Assembly (NCBI RefSeq): GCF_015319165.1
Contig: NZ_JADIVZ010000001.1
Location: 620,001-684,000 of the forward strand
Direction: 5' to 3'
DNA length: 64,000 bases
DNA from: Nocardioides acrostichi
Lineage (GTDB): Bacteria > Actinomycetota > Actinomycetes > Propionibacteriales > Nocardioidaceae
The translations under genes and the position numbers were made by a program. Numbering within the stretch: position 1 is the stretch's first letter; the number at the start of each line of letters is the position of its first letter. Of the stretch, positions 62,901-64,000 are shown piece by piece. Under the pieces are notes generated by a model. The model ran no database searches. It saw nothing but the letters and a program-made list of their open reading frames with translations, and was not told the DNA's origin.

Positions 62901-63197
62901 GAGGCCGCGTTCTCGCTGGTGCTGGGCGGGCAGGTCGTGCGCGGGCGCATCGACGCCGTCTACGCCGAGCCCGACGGCGGCTTCCTCGTCGTGGACTGGA
63001 AGACCAACCGCACCTTTGACGCCGACCCGCTTCAGCTGGCGCTCTATCGCACCGCCTGGGCCGAACTCGTCGGAGTTCCGGTCGAGCGGGTCCGCGCCGC
63101 GTTCTACTACGTGCGCACCGGCGATCTCGTGCGGCCCGAGGGATTGCCCGACCGGGCGGGGCTCGAGCAACTGCTGGCGCTACCGTCGGAGCCGTGA
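59979..63197 (+). CDS. adnB: AdnB-type helicase-nuclease subunit
   Basis: 1072 aa from GTG 59979, overlapping adnA by GTGA. UvrD-like motor: Walker A AGAGSGKTT (39-47), TFTTKAASELRHRIRDA, LLDEYQDTSVAQ, GDPNQAIYGWRGAS, TVHRSKGLEWSSVF. The C-terminal nuclease has Asp992 (RIDAVY), Asp1006 and Lys1008 (VVDWKTNR), so both subunits look nuclease-competent. Expected to form a heterodimer with AdnA for end resection. Confidence 0.92.
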   Translation: MTRIDSPADLQRAMGTDYAPSEQQWAAISAPLAPGVVIAGAGSGKTTLMAARVVYLVLTGQVRPEQVLGLTFTTKAASELRHRIRDALSEAGALSDSADLPADGEEHEEALEPTVLTYNAYASDLLSEHGLLIGHEPDTRVVTDAARYQLGARVVDAWTGAVQALSDHPPTVIQNLLALDGAMSEHLAAADDVRRVDAEARRGFAAALEAERAGKARKTYCEAIEKALHAIDRRGELLGLVLGYRRLKADLGLMDFSDQIELGARLAAERIEVGAAERAKYRVVLLDEYQDTSVAQALMLGRLFSGSDVAGGRGHAVTAVGDPNQAIYGWRGASVSNILGVADTFPAAPGEQVATYPLTVNRRSDHRILTLANRLAEPLLAKYPQVRPLDAAPGAEPGQVTAGVYERQADELAWLADEVQATYRSGTPWSGIGVLTRDNAHAEDVFDALTDAGIPVEIVGLSGLLRLPEVAEVVAVLTLLHDLTANDALLTLLTGPRWAVGVRDLRLLARRAQQIAGVQGRVDSASVLDQLVGIADGVDPAEVPSLDDALADPGELPYSEEARVRFGLLAGELRMLRGVVGEPLLDIVRRIIDTTGIDVELASAVSPAAEARRDNLDLFVKAVADFQAVDGDVSLAALLAYLTAEDDQGNGLDVATPTEADSVKLLTVHRSKGLEWSSVFLVGVCETRFPSNRSRTLWTSSPAVLPAPLRGDRADQPQLAGYDKAALDAYRAETRAHDAEEELRLGYVAVTRAAHRLSVTSFCWTERATPFGPSAYQRTVVEQLGAWGESADPWLERPARGDANPYDAVDPSRPWPRSGVGAERERRLSAAAMVRAAQPGALDEGLDMIEAARVAEWDAELDRLLAEARADRDEERVVELPGTLSATSMARLRDDPEGFAAELARPMPRAPSSAARFGTRFHAWVEARFGQQDLFDPDDLPGRGDAGIDDEQDLRELISTFESGPFASRVPHRVEAAFSLVLGGQVVRGRIDAVYAEPDGGFLVVDWKTNRTFDADPLQLALYRTAWAELVGVPVERVRAAFYYVRTGDLVRPEGLPDRAGLEQLLALPSEP
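63181..63186 (+). promoter_or_regulatory. -10 element of nudC (leaderless)
   Basis: TACCGT inside the last codons of adnB, seven bases before the nudC GTG at 63194; no ribosome site. Confidence 0.45.
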
Positions 63198-64000
63198 CCT
63201 ACGCCCACGAACAGCTGGCCGCCGATCCGCACGACCGCCTCGGACTGCGGCGTGGCGACGACGACTGGCTGAGAGCTCGGTGGGCCGACCCGGCGTCCCG
63301 GGTTCTGGAGGTGCGCGGCAGCCGGGCGCGACCGCTCGATGGCCGGTTGGTGTGGACCTCGCCGGCCGATGCCCCCGACGGACTGCGGCTGCTGCTGGGG
63401 GAGCAGGACGGCGCGGCCTGGTTCGCCGTCGTCACCGAGGGCCGATCGGCCCGCGTCGAGGACGGCTGGCTCCCGCTGCGGGGACTGCTCCCTGCACTCG
63501 ACGACGACGTCGCGGTGCGCGAGGCACCGCTGGCCTTCCACGCCCTCGGCATGGCGGAGTGGCTGTTCGCCACGAAGTTCTGCCCCCGCTGCGGAGGCGG
63601 GTTGGAGCCGCAGAAGGCGGGACACGAGCTCAGATGCTCTCGGTGCGGCCGCTCCCAGTTCCCCCGCACCGACCCGGCCGTGATCATGGTCGTCACCCGC
63701 GGCGAGCCCGGCGCGCCCGACGAGACCTGCCTGCTGGGGCGCAATGCTGCCTGGCCCGAGCACCGGTACTCCTCACTGGCGGGCTTCTGCGAGCCTGGGG
63801 AGTCGCTCGAGGACGCCGTGCGCCGCGAGGTCGCCGAGGAGACCGGCGTCGTGGTGGGTGAGGTCCGCTACTTCGGCAACCAGCCCTGGCCGATGCCGGC
63901 CAGCCTGATGCTCGGCTTCCACGCACGCGCCGAGACCGAGACGATCGAGGTCGACGAGCACGAGATCGCGGACGCCCGCTGGTTCACCCGCGAGCAGATG
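63194..64000 (+). CDS. nudC: NADH pyrophosphatase NudC (3' end outside window)
   Basis: 269 codons visible from GTG 63194, still open at the window edge. An N-terminal domain is followed by a zinc ribbon (FCPRCGGGL...RCSRCGR) and a Nudix domain with its box GFCEPGESLEDAVRREVAEETG; the SLAGF segment directly before it fits NudC. Cleaves NADH to NMNH and AMP and can remove NAD caps from RNA. It overlaps the end of adnB by four bases. Same order as Rv3199c after adnB. Confidence 0.93.
   Translation, partial: MTYAHEQLAADPHDRLGLRRGDDDWLRARWADPASRVLEVRGSRARPLDGRLVWTSPADAPDGLRLLLGEQDGAAWFAVVTEGRSARVEDGWLPLRGLLPALDDDVAVREAPLAFHALGMAEWLFATKFCPRCGGGLEPQKAGHELRCSRCGRSQFPRTDPAVIMVVTRGEPGAPDETCLLGRNAAWPEHRYSSLAGFCEPGESLEDAVRREVAEETGVVVGEVRYFGNQPWPMPASLMLGFHARAETETIEVDEHEIADARWFTREQM

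Noticed and set aside
59664..63170. A 1168-codon open frame antisense to adnA/adnB
   Set aside because: Shadow of two overlapping GC-rich genes; no motif.

Overview
This is a 64-kb stretch of a high-GC actinobacterial chromosome made of core housekeeping genes. The gene content and order (TraR/DksA-lspA-rluD-dnaE; his and trp genes; pyk-tRNA-pdtaR; rhlE-type helicase-ferritin-like-DUF3107-TetR-moeZ-ATL-adnAB-nudC) match what is known from Streptomyces and Mycobacterium. The two intergenic repeat families look like those I associate with Nocardioidaceae. A Nocardioides-like organism (order Propionibacteriales) is my best inference; no rRNA or other species marker is present. I see no prophage, insertion sequence, CRISPR array or plasmid gene.

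Layout. 0-9 kb: zinc-finger TraR/DksA protein with a lysine/alanine tail, lspA, an RluD-type synthase, an acetyltransferase, dnaE, and two membrane-anchored proteins; then ybaK and a LON-domain gene on the minus strand. 10-21 kb: hisDCBHAF and hisI, interrupted by a two-gene ABC exporter and a minus-strand DinB-like gene. 20.6-28 kb: a Trp-associated membrane protein, five small membrane proteins on both strands, trpCBA, a SCO1 lipoprotein and lgt. 28-34 kb: glutamate synthase gltBD. 34-36.9 kb: a 0.5-kb repeat array, pyk, a tRNA and an ANTAR response regulator. 37-43 kb: a branched-chain amino acid (Liv-type) ABC importer whose binding protein lies on the opposite strand. 43-49 kb: acetyltransferase, thioesterase, polA and a DEAD-box helicase. 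49-56.7 kb: ferritin-like protein, DUF3107, TetR, moeZ, secreted serine protease, alkyltransferase-like protein, PP2C phosphatase, plsC and a cupin. 56.7-64 kb: the AdnA/AdnB-type helicase-nuclease pair, then nudC cut by the window end.

How the genes work together. His and Trp synthesis are linked through a HisA that is probably the bifunctional PriA type, because no trpF lies beside trpCBA. Glutamate synthase supplies the amino donor for transaminations such as HisC. LspA and Lgt mature the lipoproteins seen here (SCO1, LivK). DnaE, PolA, AdnAB, the ATL protein and the helicase serve replication, repair and RNA handling. Many genes overlap by the 4-base ATGA/GTGA junction, and several start directly at a plausible transcription start (leaderless).

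The most unusual things are the 22-bp tandem repeat found at two distant intergenic sites (one with an inverted copy between polA and the helicase), a composite inverted-repeat array before pyk, a LivH permease with an extracytoplasmic Ig-like domain, a tRNA with a Leu(CAA) anticodon but no long variable arm, and a hairpin that buries the ribosome binding site of the secreted protease. I found no wholly new multi-gene system.
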